In this document: piece by piece, positions 8,068 through 16,304 of the stretch
Layout of the letters: every line of letters starts with the position of its first letter
Position numbering within the stretch: the first letter of the stretch is position 1
Assembly: GCF_003096035.1 (NCBI RefSeq)
Contig: NZ_CP029186.1
Location: 316,001-380,000, forward strand
Direction: 5' to 3'
Length of the DNA stretch: 64,000 bases
Origin: Flavobacterium album
GTDB taxonomy: Bacteria; Bacteroidota; Bacteroidia; Flavobacteriales; Flavobacteriaceae
The notes under the pieces: generated by a model
What the model saw: only the letters and a program-made list of their open reading frames with translations
The model's database searches: none
What the model was told of the DNA's origin: nothing
Made by a program: the position numbers and the translations under genes

Positions 8068-8411
8068 ACCTCAACCTGGTCGCTTACAGCATTTTCCTGG
8101 CAATCGTAATCTATATTATCGTGGTGGTGGGGCGCATCTGCTATCGCAACGGCAACCTCTTTGTTTTAGAGCTGCTGCCGGGCCACGAGGATCTTTGCCT
8201 CCGCATCAATAAAATACTACTGATGGGCTACTACCTTGTCAACATAGGGTATGCTGCCATGACGCTCGTTAGTTGGGAGAAAATTACCGGGCTGCCGCAG
8301 CTTGTGGAGGTTATCGCCATAAAAACCGCTGGTATCATCTGCATCATCTCAGCCTTGCATTACCTCAATATTTACCTGCTTACCAATCATGTTCAAAAAC
8401 TTATTCGATAA
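8064..8411 (+). CDS. Small membrane protein, cluster gene 2 (paralogue of gene 3)
   Basis: 115 residues with three or four membrane helices. A longer open frame exists from 7965, but the ATG at 8064 overlaps the previous stop and gives a hydrophobic N-terminus (MNLNLVAYSIFLAIVIYIIV), so it is preferred. It aligns by eye with the next protein: R-x-x-[YF]RNG-x-x-F near 25-35, G-x-ED and [FY]YL-x-N-x-G-[YF]A in the middle. The pair therefore looks like a tandem duplication. No known family is recognised. Confidence 0.75.
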   Translation: MNLNLVAYSIFLAIVIYIIVVVGRICYRNGNLFVLELLPGHEDLCLRINKILLMGYYLVNIGYAAMTLVSWEKITGLPQLVEVIAIKTAGIICIISALHYLNIYLLTNHVQKLIR

Positions 8412-8428
8412 ACCAAATATTCAACCTC

Positions 8429-8815
8429 ATGGAAACTTCAAAAATTTTAACCGGTTACGCCATCTACTTACCCCTCGCACTCGCACTGACTTTTTTTGTA
8501 TCCCGTACGCTTTTCAGGAACGGGAAGATCTTTATGCTCGACATATTCAAGGGACGTGAAGACATTGCCAATGCTACCAATCGCCTTTTCGAGACCGGGT
8601 TTTACCTGCTCAACCTCGGCTTTGCCCTGATGATACTGCGCCTCGACCTTAGCAGCAACAGTTACCAGTCGCTTGTAGAAGCACTGAGTTACAAGATTGG
8701 CGGCTTTTCGATTTACCTGGGCCTGATGCTGTTCTTTAACCTGTACTTCTTTTTCAGGGGTAAAAGAAAAGCAAAAGAGAACCGTACCGAAGAAAGAATC
8801 GTTTTTAAAGCCTGA
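8429..8815 (+). CDS. Small membrane protein, cluster gene 3 (paralogue of gene 2)
   Basis: 128 residues. Start placed at ATG 8429 (METSKILTGYAIYLPLA), because the extension back to 8273 overlaps the previous gene and adds a polar, non-conserved stretch. Shared with gene 2: TLFRNGKIF, KGREDI and FYLLNLGFALM. About three membrane helices are followed by a very basic tail (FRGKRKAKENR) that probably faces the cytoplasm. It sits 17 bp after gene 2 and 19 bp before gene 4, fitting one operon. Confidence 0.75.
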   Translation: METSKILTGYAIYLPLALALTFFVSRTLFRNGKIFMLDIFKGREDIANATNRLFETGFYLLNLGFALMILRLDLSSNSYQSLVEALSYKIGGFSIYLGLMLFFNLYFFFRGKRKAKENRTEERIVFKA

Positions 8816-8834
8816 TAACCTTAAACCAACCATC

Positions 8835-9266
8835 ATGAACTTTACCATCCCAAACTGGCTCATTATCCTCGGAGGCATCGGCCAGATATTTACAGCGCTC
8901 ATTTATCCCTACATCCGCCATCGTGTTTTCGACTGGTATAATGATGTAAAGCAGCTGAAACCCCTGAACCAGGAGATTGCGAAAACCTACGGGCGCTACA
9001 TACAGGGCTTAAACTTCAGCTTTGGGCTGATTGCTATTCTTATCCCAGACGACCTTAAAAACCAGACGCACCTTTCCATTGCATTAACCGGGCTCATTGC
9101 CGCTTACTGGGTAGGGAAAGTCGCCACACAAATAGCCTATTACCCTATGTATGACATTCCGAAGAAAATGCTGTTCCGTTTGGGCGGCTTTGGAATGAAC
9201 GCACTGTTCACGCTCTTTGCTGTGGTTTACACCCTGCTGCTTATCCATAATTTAAAAGGTTTTTAA
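8835..9266 (+). CDS. Membrane protein, cluster gene 4
   Basis: 143 residues with about four membrane helices (around 8-26, 58-74, 80-100, 118-138) and one larger polar loop after helix 1 (RHRVFDWYNDVKQLKPLNQE). No recognised domain. It ends one base before the ATG of gene 5, so it is almost certainly in the same transcript. The residues AYWVGKVATQIAYYPMYD in the third helix and following loop are unusually rich in aromatics. The 9266 end is clear; function is unknown. Confidence 0.75.
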   Translation: MNFTIPNWLIILGGIGQIFTALIYPYIRHRVFDWYNDVKQLKPLNQEIAKTYGRYIQGLNFSFGLIAILIPDDLKNQTHLSIALTGLIAAYWVGKVATQIAYYPMYDIPKKMLFRLGGFGMNALFTLFAVVYTLLLIHNLKGF

Positions 9267-9267
9267 A

Positions 9268-9636
9268 ATGAAAACCTTACACAAAATAAATACCTGGGCG
9301 GTTGTTACTAATTTATTCCTTTGCATAATCCCTTTCCTCGGGATGCTGGCCTTACTTCCTCTTGGTTTGCTGCAGCTAATACTGGCTTTTATAATTACAG
9401 GAAGATATTACAGGAATCTCGATCGGAAGCGGAGATCAGTATTGCTGAAATACTGGCTGTTTGTTACCCTGGAGGTTACTATTATGGTAGTAGTTTGTCT
9501 TTTTGATGGCTTCAGCGATCTTTCCGCCGTCTTCTTACTCTTCCTTTTCCCTGCCTGCATAGCTATTTACTTCGTTTATACAACCTACACCATCACCAAA
9601 TATTTTAAATATGGGAACACTGCACCTCAACACTGA
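9268..9636 (+). CDS. Membrane protein, cluster gene 5
   Basis: 122 residues with four probable helices (around 10-30, 33-48, 65-82, 88-110) and basic patches between helices (RYYRNLDRKRRS). No known domain. Its last 26 bp overlap the start of the methyltransferase at 9611 in another frame, so translation of the two is probably coupled. Start: ATG 9268, immediately after gene 4. Confidence 0.72.
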   Translation: MKTLHKINTWAVVTNLFLCIIPFLGMLALLPLGLLQLILAFIITGRYYRNLDRKRRSVLLKYWLFVTLEVTIMVVVCLFDGFSDLSAVFLLFLFPACIAIYFVYTTYTITKYFKYGNTAPQH

Positions 9637-10477
9637 ACTTTTACACTCGGAGAACAACACCAAAACTGCCGAATTGTATAATGAAGCTACCGAAGACTAC
9701 GAATTCTGGAGCCGTGACTTCAATATGCACTTTGGTTATTACAGTCCGTTAAGCACCAACCCATTCCGGCGCGACAGCATGCTTAACGAAATGAACCGCC
9801 AGATATACGACCGACTTAACGCCAAAGGCCTGCTGTGCGATATGGGCTGTGGCATGGGCGGCACGATGAAATACGGACTTACAAAATACAAAGACCTTAG
9901 GATAATGGGCGTAACACTATCGGATTTCCAGGCAGAAGAAGGAAACAAAAGGCTCGAAGGGCTTAATGGATCTATCCTGAAAGAAGATTACAACCAGACT
10001 TCATTTGCTAATGATACCTTTGATGGCGTAATGGCTGTCGAAAGCTTTTGCCATAGCGGGCACAGCATTGATTCTTTTAGTGAAGCGTACCGGATACTGA
10101 AGCCCGGCGCAAAGCTTGTTGTCGCCGATGCCTTCCTTAAAAAAGACTTTGAAGAATTATGCATTGGAGGCAGCTACTGCTATAAAGGCCTTTGCAATGG
10201 CTGGAGCCTGGAAAAGCTGGGCAACATCCACAAAGTAAAAGCAATGCTGGAGGAGATCGGGTTTAAGAATATTACCATTGAAGATATTTCTTTCCGTGTA
10301 GCGACATCGGTACTGCATGTGCCCTTTGCGATAGGCGGCTTTATGATTCGTAAAATTTATAATGCCGAAGCATTGAAGCCGCAAAGCATTAAAAATTTAA
10401 AGGGCTCATTGTTTGCCTTATTGTCAGGGGTACAGATGAATAATTTTGGGTATTATATGATTACGTGTACAAAGTAG
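9611..10477 (+). CDS. SAM-dependent methyltransferase (class I, sterol/tocopherol methyltransferase-like)
   Basis: Soluble 288-residue class I methyltransferase. Motif I, DMGCGMGG (77-84), binds S-adenosylmethionine; LKEDYNQTSFANDTFDGVMAV holds motifs II/III, and RILKPGAKLVVADAF is the post-motif strand. The N-terminus (YNEATEDYEFWS...MHFGYY) and overall layout resemble small-molecule C- or O-methyltransferases acting on lipids or quinones. It is the only clear enzyme of the GbsR-controlled cluster, so the membrane proteins may make, bind or move its lipid-like substrate (inference). The start overlaps the preceding gene; no later ATG leaves a complete domain. Confidence 0.88.
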   Translation: MGTLHLNTELLHSENNTKTAELYNEATEDYEFWSRDFNMHFGYYSPLSTNPFRRDSMLNEMNRQIYDRLNAKGLLCDMGCGMGGTMKYGLTKYKDLRIMGVTLSDFQAEEGNKRLEGLNGSILKEDYNQTSFANDTFDGVMAVESFCHSGHSIDSFSEAYRILKPGAKLVVADAFLKKDFEELCIGGSYCYKGLCNGWSLEKLGNIHKVKAMLEEIGFKNITIEDISFRVATSVLHVPFAIGGFMIRKIYNAEALKPQSIKNLKGSLFALLSGVQMNNFGYYMITCTK

Positions 10478-10484
10478 CAGGTTC

Positions 10485-10516
10485 CCTACTTGCAAGGTTT
10501 TCAAGAACCTTGTAGG
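10485..10516 (+). terminator. Hairpin downstream of the methyltransferase gene
   Basis: CAAGGTT (10493-10499) pairs with AACCTTG (10506-10512), with outer CCTAC/GTAGG arms. An A-rich rather than T-rich run follows, so termination is less certain. It belongs to a recurrent AAGGTTT-type hairpin family in this window. Confidence 0.5.
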
Positions 10517-10602
10517 TCGGACAAAACACAAAAAACCTTCAAGATGTTATGCTTTGGGGAATTTGGTGTTAACGCAATAGGAAATAGCCCCTATTAATGT
10601 CC

Positions 10603-10980
10603 TTAACGATATTTCATAGAGACAATAATTCCAGCAAATAAAATGATTGGAATAATGACTACAAATAGAAGATAGGCGCCTATCGGATATTTCTCTATCA
10701 ATGGATATTTCCCTTCATATTTTTCTATTATTCTTTGTACTTTACTTTTCCTGAAAAGAAATAAATAATTAAGTATTATCAACATTACACTCATAATGAT
10801 CATGTAAGCCTTAACATACTTACTGTAAAATTCTTTGCCATAATAGTCATTTATCAGCAACGAAGGTATACCTATAAAGAACAACCATTGCATAGCAACA
10901 AAAATCAGCTTAGCCTTTTGAAGATCACTTCCTGATTTTTCGTAAAACCCACACAATATGATATAGTACAGGAATTTCAT
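10603..10980 (-). CDS. Hypothetical four-helix membrane protein
   Basis: 125 residues, AT-rich gene. Helices lie at about 22-42, 55-75 and 98-120, with an N-terminal hydrophobic stretch as well; the central loop is polar (RKSKVQRIIEKYEGKYP). No recognised family. It follows the UbiA-like gene by 15 bp on the same strand, so the two may share a transcript. Its codon usage (many ATA and TTA codons) stands out from the neighbours, suggesting separate origin or weak expression. Confidence 0.6.
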   Translation of the reverse strand: MKFLYYIILCGFYEKSGSDLQKAKLIFVAMQWLFFIGIPSLLINDYYGKEFYSKYVKAYMIIMSVMLIILNYLFLFRKSKVQRIIEKYEGKYPLIEKYPIGAYLLFVVIIPIILFAGIIVSMKYR

Positions 10981-10995
10981 GTTTTAAAATAATTT

Positions 10996-11808
10996 TTATC
11001 CAAACAAAACAACCAGTCCCAGCCAGAATATCGGTATCGCCTCTACCCAGAAAAGTGTGTAATACTTAGGCCTTTCGGGCGTAGCATAAATGGTGAAAAT
11101 CGCAGTGGCAAGCACCATGCAGGAGTTGGCGGCCAGCTGTCGGTAGTCGATGGTTATCCTGAGCAATTCGAGGAAGAAGAGAAAGGCTAACAGAAATAGG
11201 TTGAGTATTTTGGTTTTCCGCACCCCTATCTGCTGCGGGATGGTTTTCAGGTGCGGGTCGTCTTCCTTCAGGTCGATGATCTCGAATACCAGTATAAGGA
11301 CGATAATCAGCAGAAACCGTTGGGAAAATTTGAGATAGGCATCGGATGTCAGCGGCACCTCGGCATCAACAAGCGGCAGCACCAGCGTGATCCCGGCCCA
11401 GCACAATGCCACGATATAGATCTTTACCCCGCTCCAATTGCGCAGGTTTTTTGTATTCGGAAAGAAAGGCACGGTATAAAGGGCAGTCAACCCGAAAAAG
11501 ACTATCGCGGTTATCTGCGTAATCCTTTCGAGAAAAAAGAAGCTTATCCCGGCAACGATGAGGGCAAGTGTACTAAGGCCCACGATAACTTTTATCCGCC
11601 TTCCCGCCGTCTTTTTTACACGGAACAATCCGTCGTATTTCATGAAATTATAGCTGAACATAGTACCGCAATAGGCAAACACCGCCACAGCCCAATTGAA
11701 CGGCAGTCCAAACATGTGGTTGGTCATTAATACCAATGCCAGCACGCTCATGGCAACATGCATGCTTCCATAGATATAGGCCTTAAATAGCTGTTTAATC
11801 GCATTCAT
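10996..11808 (-). CDS. UbiA-like polytopic membrane protein (putative prenyltransferase)
   Basis: 270 residues with eight or nine membrane helices. UbiA enzymes attach prenyl chains to aromatic acceptors using two Asp-rich motifs. Here the second motif region is recognisable (EIIDLKEDDPHL, Asp179, Glu182, Asp183, Asp184), but the first site shows only NFMKYDGLF (54-62) and lacks the usual NDxxDxxxD. The protein may therefore have altered chemistry or be inactive. It is divergent from gcvP and convergent with the methyltransferase cluster. The ATG at 11808 gives MNAIKQLFKAYIYGSMH. Family assignment is moderately confident; substrate unknown. Confidence 0.65.
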   Translation of the reverse strand: MNAIKQLFKAYIYGSMHVAMSVLALVLMTNHMFGLPFNWAVAVFAYCGTMFSYNFMKYDGLFRVKKTAGRRIKVIVGLSTLALIVAGISFFFLERITQITAIVFFGLTALYTVPFFPNTKNLRNWSGVKIYIVALCWAGITLVLPLVDAEVPLTSDAYLKFSQRFLLIIVLILVFEIIDLKEDDPHLKTIPQQIGVRKTKILNLFLLAFLFFLELLRITIDYRQLAANSCMVLATAIFTIYATPERPKYYTLFWVEAIPIFWLGLVVLFG

Positions 11809-11907
11809 ACCTTACAAAAATAACGAATATGACAACAGGAACAGTTTTGAGGTAAAAAATTCACAAATTGCAGTTCAAAAAAGCATTTTTAATTGAAGAT
11901 ATTTAGC

Positions 11908-11915
11908 TAATTTTG
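11908..11915 (+). promoter_or_regulatory. Promoter -7 box for gcvP
   Basis: TAATTTTG fits TAnnTTTG and lies 28 bp before the gcvP ATG. No riboswitch-like structure is visible in the short leader. Confidence 0.55.
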
Positions 11916-11943
11916 TGCCTCTAAATCTTTTGCTACAACACAC

Positions 11944-14793
11944 ATGAGAACAGATGCTTTTGCTTTAAGGCACATTGGCCCAAGGGAGAATGACCTCCAA
12001 CATATGTTTAAGACAATTGGTGTCGAATCCATCGACCAGTTAATATACGAAACACTGCCGGATGACATCCGCTTAAAGGCGCCGCTGAACCTTGAGCCGG
12101 CCATGACCGAATATGAGTATGCAAACCATATCCAGCAATTAGGCAATAAAAATAAAATATACAGGTCGTACATCGGTTTGGGCTACCACCCTGCCATCGT
12201 GCCTGCCCCGATACAACGTAACATTTTCGAAAACCCGGGATGGTATACTGCCTACACGCCTTACCAGGCCGAGATAGCGCAGGGCCGCCTTGAGGCTTTG
12301 CTCAACTACCAGACTACGGTTATCGAATTATCGGGTATGGAAATAGCCAATGCATCGCTTCTTGACGAAGGTACTGCCGCCGCTGAGGCTATGGCGCTTT
12401 TGTTTGATGTGCGTACACGCGACCAAAAGAAAAACAACGTAAATAAATTCTTTGTTTCTGAAGAGATATTGCCGCAGACTTTATCTGTACTGCAGACACG
12501 TTCGACACCGATTGGCGTAGAGCTTGTTATAGGCAACCATGAGGAGTTTGGCTTTGGCGATGATTTCTTCGGGGCGATACTGCAATACCCGGGCAAATAC
12601 GGCCAGGTATATGACTATGCCGGCTTTATCGCGAAAGCAAAAGAAAAAGAAATAAAAACAGCTGTTGCTGCCGACATCCTTAGCCTTGTGAAACTGACTT
12701 CACCGGGTGAAATGGGCGCAGATGTTGTTGTGGGTACAACGCAGCGTTTTGGTATCCCTATGGGTTATGGCGGGCCGCATGCAGCATTTTTCTGTACGAA
12801 AGAAGAATACAAGCGCTCAATGCCGGGCAGGATTATCGGGGTGACTGTTGATGCTAATGGCAACCGCGCACTGCGTATGGCATTGCAAACGCGTGAGCAG
12901 CACATCAAGCGCGAAAAAGCAACTTCAAACATCTGTACAGCGCAGGTACTGCTTGCCGTTATGGCCGGTATGTATGCGGTATACCACGGGCCGAAAGGGC
13001 TTGGCTACATTGCTGATAAAGTACATGCATCTGCCGTTACAACTGCCGATGCGCTGAACAAGCTTGGCGTTTACCAAACCAACACCGCTTTCTTTGACAC
13101 TATCCTTGTAAAAGCCGATGCTGCCAAAGTGAAAGTTGCTGCCGAAAAGAAAGAGATCAACTTCTACTATGTAGATGCTGATACCATCTCTATTTCATTC
13201 AACGAAACGACATCTGTAAAAGACATCAATGATATCCTTGCCGTATTTGCGGAAGCGACAGGGAAAACTGCCGAGACTGTAAGCGAACTTTCAGGAAGCG
13301 TTGCTATCCCGGATGTGGTAAGCAGGACAAGCGAATTCTTGAAGCATGATGTATTCAACAAATACCACAGCGAAACGGCTATCATGCGCTACATCAAAAA
13401 ACTGGAGCGCCTTGACCTTGCACTGAACCATTCGATGATATCATTGGGTTCATGTACCATGAAGCTGAATGCCGCATCGGAAATGCTGCCTTTGAGCATG
13501 GCCAACTGGAACAGCATCCACCCATTTGCCCCTGTTGATCAGGCAGAAGGCTACCAGCAAATGCTTAAAAAACTGGAAGAGCAACTAAACGTGATCACCG
13601 GATTTGCAGGCACTACGCTACAGCCTAACTCAGGTGCACAAGGCGAATATGCCGGCCTTATGGTGATACGCGCTTACCACCAGTCCCGCGGCGAAGGCCA
13701 CAGGAACATAGCGCTTATCCCGGCTTCGGCACACGGTACCAACCCGGCAACCGCACACATGGCAGGTATGCAGGTAGTTGTGACCAAAACATCAGAGAAT
13801 GGCAATATCGACGTGGAAGACCTGAGGGCAAAAGCCATTGAGCACAAGGATAACCTTGCCTGCCTTATGGTAACCTATCCGTCAACACATGGTGTATATG
13901 AAGCTTCGATAAGGGAGATCACAAACATTATTCACGAAAACGGAGGACAGGTATATATGGACGGTGCAAACATGAACGCACAGGTTGGCCTTACCAATCC
14001 GGCTACCATTGGCGCTGACGTTTGCCACCTTAACCTGCACAAGACTTTCGCTATCCCTCACGGCGGCGGAGGCCCTGGCGTTGGCCCTATCTGTGTGGCG
14101 AAACATTTGGTTCCGTTCCTGCCTACCAACCCTGTGATACCTACAGGCGGCAGCAATGCCATTACTGCTATTTCTGCAGCTCCATGGGGATCGGCGCTGG
14201 TATGCCTTATTTCTTACGGCTATATTACGATGCTTGGCGCGGAAGGACTTACAAATGCTACAAAATATGCAATCCTGAATGCAAACTATATTAAGGAAAG
14301 GCTGAGCGGCCACTACGAGACGCTGTACACCGGCGAGATGGGAAGGGCTGCCCACGAAATGATCATCGAATGCCGTCCGTTCAAGGCGAATGGCATCGAG
14401 GTTACGGATATTGCCAAACGTTTGATGGATTACGGCTTCCACGCTCCTACAGTTTCTTTCCCTGTGGCCGGAACGCTGATGATCGAGCCTACAGAAAGCG
14501 AGAACCTTGAGGAGCTTGACCGTTTTTGTGATGCGATGATCTCTATCCGTAAAGAGATCGAAGAGTCGAACGCTGATGATAAAAACAATGTACTTAAAAA
14601 CGCACCGCACACACTTGCGATGCTGACAACTGATAACTGGACACTTCCTTATACAAGGGAGAAAGCAGCATTCCCGCTTGAGTACCTGCAGGAGAATAAA
14701 TTCTGGCCGGGCGTAAGGAGGGTTGATGATGCCTACGGTGACCGAAATTTGATCTGTTCCTGTGCGCCTATTGAGGCGTATATGGAAAACTAA
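11944..14793 (+). CDS. gcvP: Glycine dehydrogenase (decarboxylating), glycine cleavage P protein
   Basis: PLP enzyme that decarboxylates glycine and passes the aminomethyl group to lipoylated H protein. The 949-residue single-chain form contains both halves: the N-terminal P1-like domain (GLGYHPAIVPAPIQRN, NASLLDEGTAAAEAM) and the C-terminal P2-like domain (LGSCTMKLNAASEM, GANMNAQVG, HLNLHKTFAIPHGGGGPG). The PLP lysine is Lys700. gcvT and gcvH are not adjacent, which is common in Bacteroidetes. It has its own promoter and a strong terminator, so it is probably monocistronic. The ATG at 11944 gives the normal MRTDAFALRHIGP start. Confidence 0.97.
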   Translation: MRTDAFALRHIGPRENDLQHMFKTIGVESIDQLIYETLPDDIRLKAPLNLEPAMTEYEYANHIQQLGNKNKIYRSYIGLGYHPAIVPAPIQRNIFENPGWYTAYTPYQAEIAQGRLEALLNYQTTVIELSGMEIANASLLDEGTAAAEAMALLFDVRTRDQKKNNVNKFFVSEEILPQTLSVLQTRSTPIGVELVIGNHEEFGFGDDFFGAILQYPGKYGQVYDYAGFIAKAKEKEIKTAVAADILSLVKLTSPGEMGADVVVGTTQRFGIPMGYGGPHAAFFCTKEEYKRSMPGRIIGVTVDANGNRALRMALQTREQHIKREKATSNICTAQVLLAVMAGMYAVYHGPKGLGYIADKVHASAVTTADALNKLGVYQTNTAFFDTILVKADAAKVKVAAEKKEINFYYVDADTISISFNETTSVKDINDILAVFAEATGKTAETVSELSGSVAIPDVVSRTSEFLKHDVFNKYHSETAIMRYIKKLERLDLALNHSMISLGSCTMKLNAASEMLPLSMANWNSIHPFAPVDQAEGYQQMLKKLEEQLNVITGFAGTTLQPNSGAQGEYAGLMVIRAYHQSRGEGHRNIALIPASAHGTNPATAHMAGMQVVVTKTSENGNIDVEDLRAKAIEHKDNLACLMVTYPSTHGVYEASIREITNIIHENGGQVYMDGANMNAQVGLTNPATIGADVCHLNLHKTFAIPHGGGGPGVGPICVAKHLVPFLPTNPVIPTGGSNAITAISAAPWGSALVCLISYGYITMLGAEGLTNATKYAILNANYIKERLSGHYETLYTGEMGRAAHEMIIECRPFKANGIEVTDIAKRLMDYGFHAPTVSFPVAGTLMIEPTESENLEELDRFCDAMISIRKEIEESNADDKNNVLKNAPHTLAMLTTDNWTLPYTREKAAFPLEYLQENKFWPGVRRVDDAYGDRNLICSCAPIEAYMEN

Positions 14794-14798
14794 TCAAG

Positions 14799-14827
14799 AA
14801 GAGGCTGCCACAGGGCAGCCTTTTTTT
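14799..14827 (+). terminator. Strong rho-independent terminator of gcvP
   Basis: GGCTGCC (14803-14809), loop ACAG, GGCAGCC (14814-14820), then seven T residues; flanking A/T pairs extend the stem. Confidence 0.92.
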
Positions 14828-14899
14828 ATGAATGTGCTGCCCGGATTATTAATTAAAACAAATTTAAATATTGAGAAAATTATTTTAAACTAAAACAAA

Positions 14900-15694
14900 A
14901 TGGAAAAAAAGAGGATACTGATCGTTGGGCTTGAAGAAAATGAGGTGAATGCTATACGCAAAAACCTGGAGTTCGAATATTTGGTAATACACTACGACAT
15001 GCTGCCGAACGTCAAACTCATGGAGGGGCAGCTGTTGGTGGAAAGCCCGACAGTACCCGGTAAATATTTTGTTGTAGATAAAGTAGTTTTCCATGGTATT
15101 TATGAAACAGATGTCGATTTCCTAACCCTACTGGCGTTGTGGAACGGACCTTGCCTGCCCGATGCGCTTGGCATGATGGATCTGAGGCAGCGCATACCGG
15201 GACTGGTGCGGGCGCTGAGGGCAACCAAATTCGGCAGCAGCAAACGAGGTATGGCTATAGGCAGGCAGCAATGGCATTCTGATACCGAGGTAGTGGCTAA
15301 GTGGGGCATCTGGCATTGCGGGGAAGACAAGCATAAGTTCAGCGGCGATTGGGAAAGCAGCGAAACTTCTGTGATCGAACCGTTCATCGATGGTGAAGCT
15401 TTACGCATAATGATCGTTGGCGACAGGCATTGGCAGATACGGCTTACCGGCGATGGATGGCTAAAGTCGATACACAATGAAGGTTCGTGGGAAATGGACG
15501 TTGACCCTGAACTACTGGAGGATAGCCTCAATATCGCAAAGCATTTTAATCTTGATGCCGTGGGTGTGGATTATATGGTAGGCAAGGATGGGCAACGGCA
15601 TTTGCTGGAAGTGAACCACATCCCGAATGTAACGGTATTCCCTTTTATTACTGAAGCGTTTGTCGCGTATGCATCGGAGTGGATAATGAGATAA
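14900..15694 (+). CDS. ATP-grasp-like protein of unknown role
   Basis: 264 residues, no signal peptide. The C-terminal half looks like an ATP-grasp fold: SSETSVIEPFIDGEALRIMIVG (substrate/ATP strands), LDAVGVDYMVGKDGQRHLLEVNHIPN (the D...E-x-N metal-binding strand), and an N-terminal Rossmann-like start (KRILIVGLEENEV). ATP-grasp ligases join a carboxylate to an amine or thiol, RimK being a relative. The middle is shorter than in typical RimK, and no cofactor-partner gene is nearby, so its substrate is unknown. It follows the gcvP terminator and is closed by a 60-bp palindrome that includes its stop codon. Confidence 0.7.
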   Translation: MEKKRILIVGLEENEVNAIRKNLEFEYLVIHYDMLPNVKLMEGQLLVESPTVPGKYFVVDKVVFHGIYETDVDFLTLLALWNGPCLPDALGMMDLRQRIPGLVRALRATKFGSSKRGMAIGRQQWHSDTEVVAKWGIWHCGEDKHKFSGDWESSETSVIEPFIDGEALRIMIVGDRHWQIRLTGDGWLKSIHNEGSWEMDVDPELLEDSLNIAKHFNLDAVGVDYMVGKDGQRHLLEVNHIPNVTVFPFITEAFVAYASEWIMR

Positions 15695-15751
15695 AAAGTT
15701 TAACCACTAACCTGCCTGCAGCTGCAGGCAGGTTAGTGGTTAAACTTTTTA
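15692..15751. repeat. 60-bp perfect palindrome (probable bidirectional terminator / repeat element)
   Basis: Bases 15692-15721 are exactly complementary to 15722-15751, without a spacer and including the TAA stop of the ATP-grasp gene. The centre is CCTGCCTGCAG|CTGCAGGCAGG and the ends are A5/T5, so both transcripts would end in a U tract. The CCTGCC/GGCAGG core is shared with other intergenic repeats here. Confidence 0.9.
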
Positions 15752-15810
15752 ATGACCCTCATCATTTTTAAAATTGATGAAATTCCTGTATTTTGTAGCA
15801 AATAAACCGT

Positions 15811-16182
15811 ATGAAAGACATCGAAAACCGGCAGGACCTTGAATTGCTCCTGGCTGAATTTTATAACACCCTGCTGAAGGACCCGTCTATAAGCTATATT
15901 TTTACGGATGTGGCGAAGATCGACCTGCCGCACCACCTACCGATACTGGCTGATTTCTGGGAACTGAGCCTTTTTCATACCGGGGACTACAGGAACAACC
16001 CAATGAAAGTACACCTTGACCTTAATGCTAAGGAAAAGCTTACTGAACAGCACTTTGAAACCTGGCTCAACCATTTTTATGATACGGTGGACAGGCATTT
16101 TGAAGGACTGAATGCAGAAAAAATAAAAACACGCGCTGTATCTATAGCGACAGTGATGAAAATAAAATTAGCCGCAACTTAA
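15811..16182 (+). CDS. Group III truncated haemoglobin
   Basis: Small haem protein of 123 residues in the two-over-two globin fold; group III members bind oxygen or nitric oxide and may handle reactive species (family knowledge). Key signs: DLPHHLPILADFWE (B/E-helix region with the group III His-Leu-Pro pattern), FHTGDYRNNPMKVHLDL with the proximal His at 68, and LNHFYDTVDRHFEG in the G helix. It lies alone, 59 bp after the palindrome and upstream of the KAS III-like gene. Cytoplasmic; start ATG 15811. Confidence 0.9.
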   Translation: MKDIENRQDLELLLAEFYNTLLKDPSISYIFTDVAKIDLPHHLPILADFWELSLFHTGDYRNNPMKVHLDLNAKEKLTEQHFETWLNHFYDTVDRHFEGLNAEKIKTRAVSIATVMKIKLAAT

Positions 16183-16295
16183 ATTATCGCTTTCTGATTA
16201 TTCTTTAAAAAATATAAATTTTTAATAAATTTATATGCACGCATAATTGTTTAGGTTTCACATATCAGATAATTGATTAACTTAGCTATAAATTT

Positions 16296-16302
16296 AGGAG
16301 GG
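16296..16302 (+). promoter_or_regulatory. Shine-Dalgarno-like AGGAGGG before the KAS III-like gene
   Basis: AGGAGGG ends 2 nt before the ATG at 16305. Such a strong match is unusual in Bacteroidetes, and the very short spacing makes its effect uncertain; it does support the chosen start. Confidence 0.5.
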
Positions 16303-16304
16303 AC

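Noticed and set aside
7741..9636. Possible ABC or Na+/H+ antiporter operon
   Set aside because: The proteins are too small, lack family motifs and have no ATPase; a transport assignment would be a guess.
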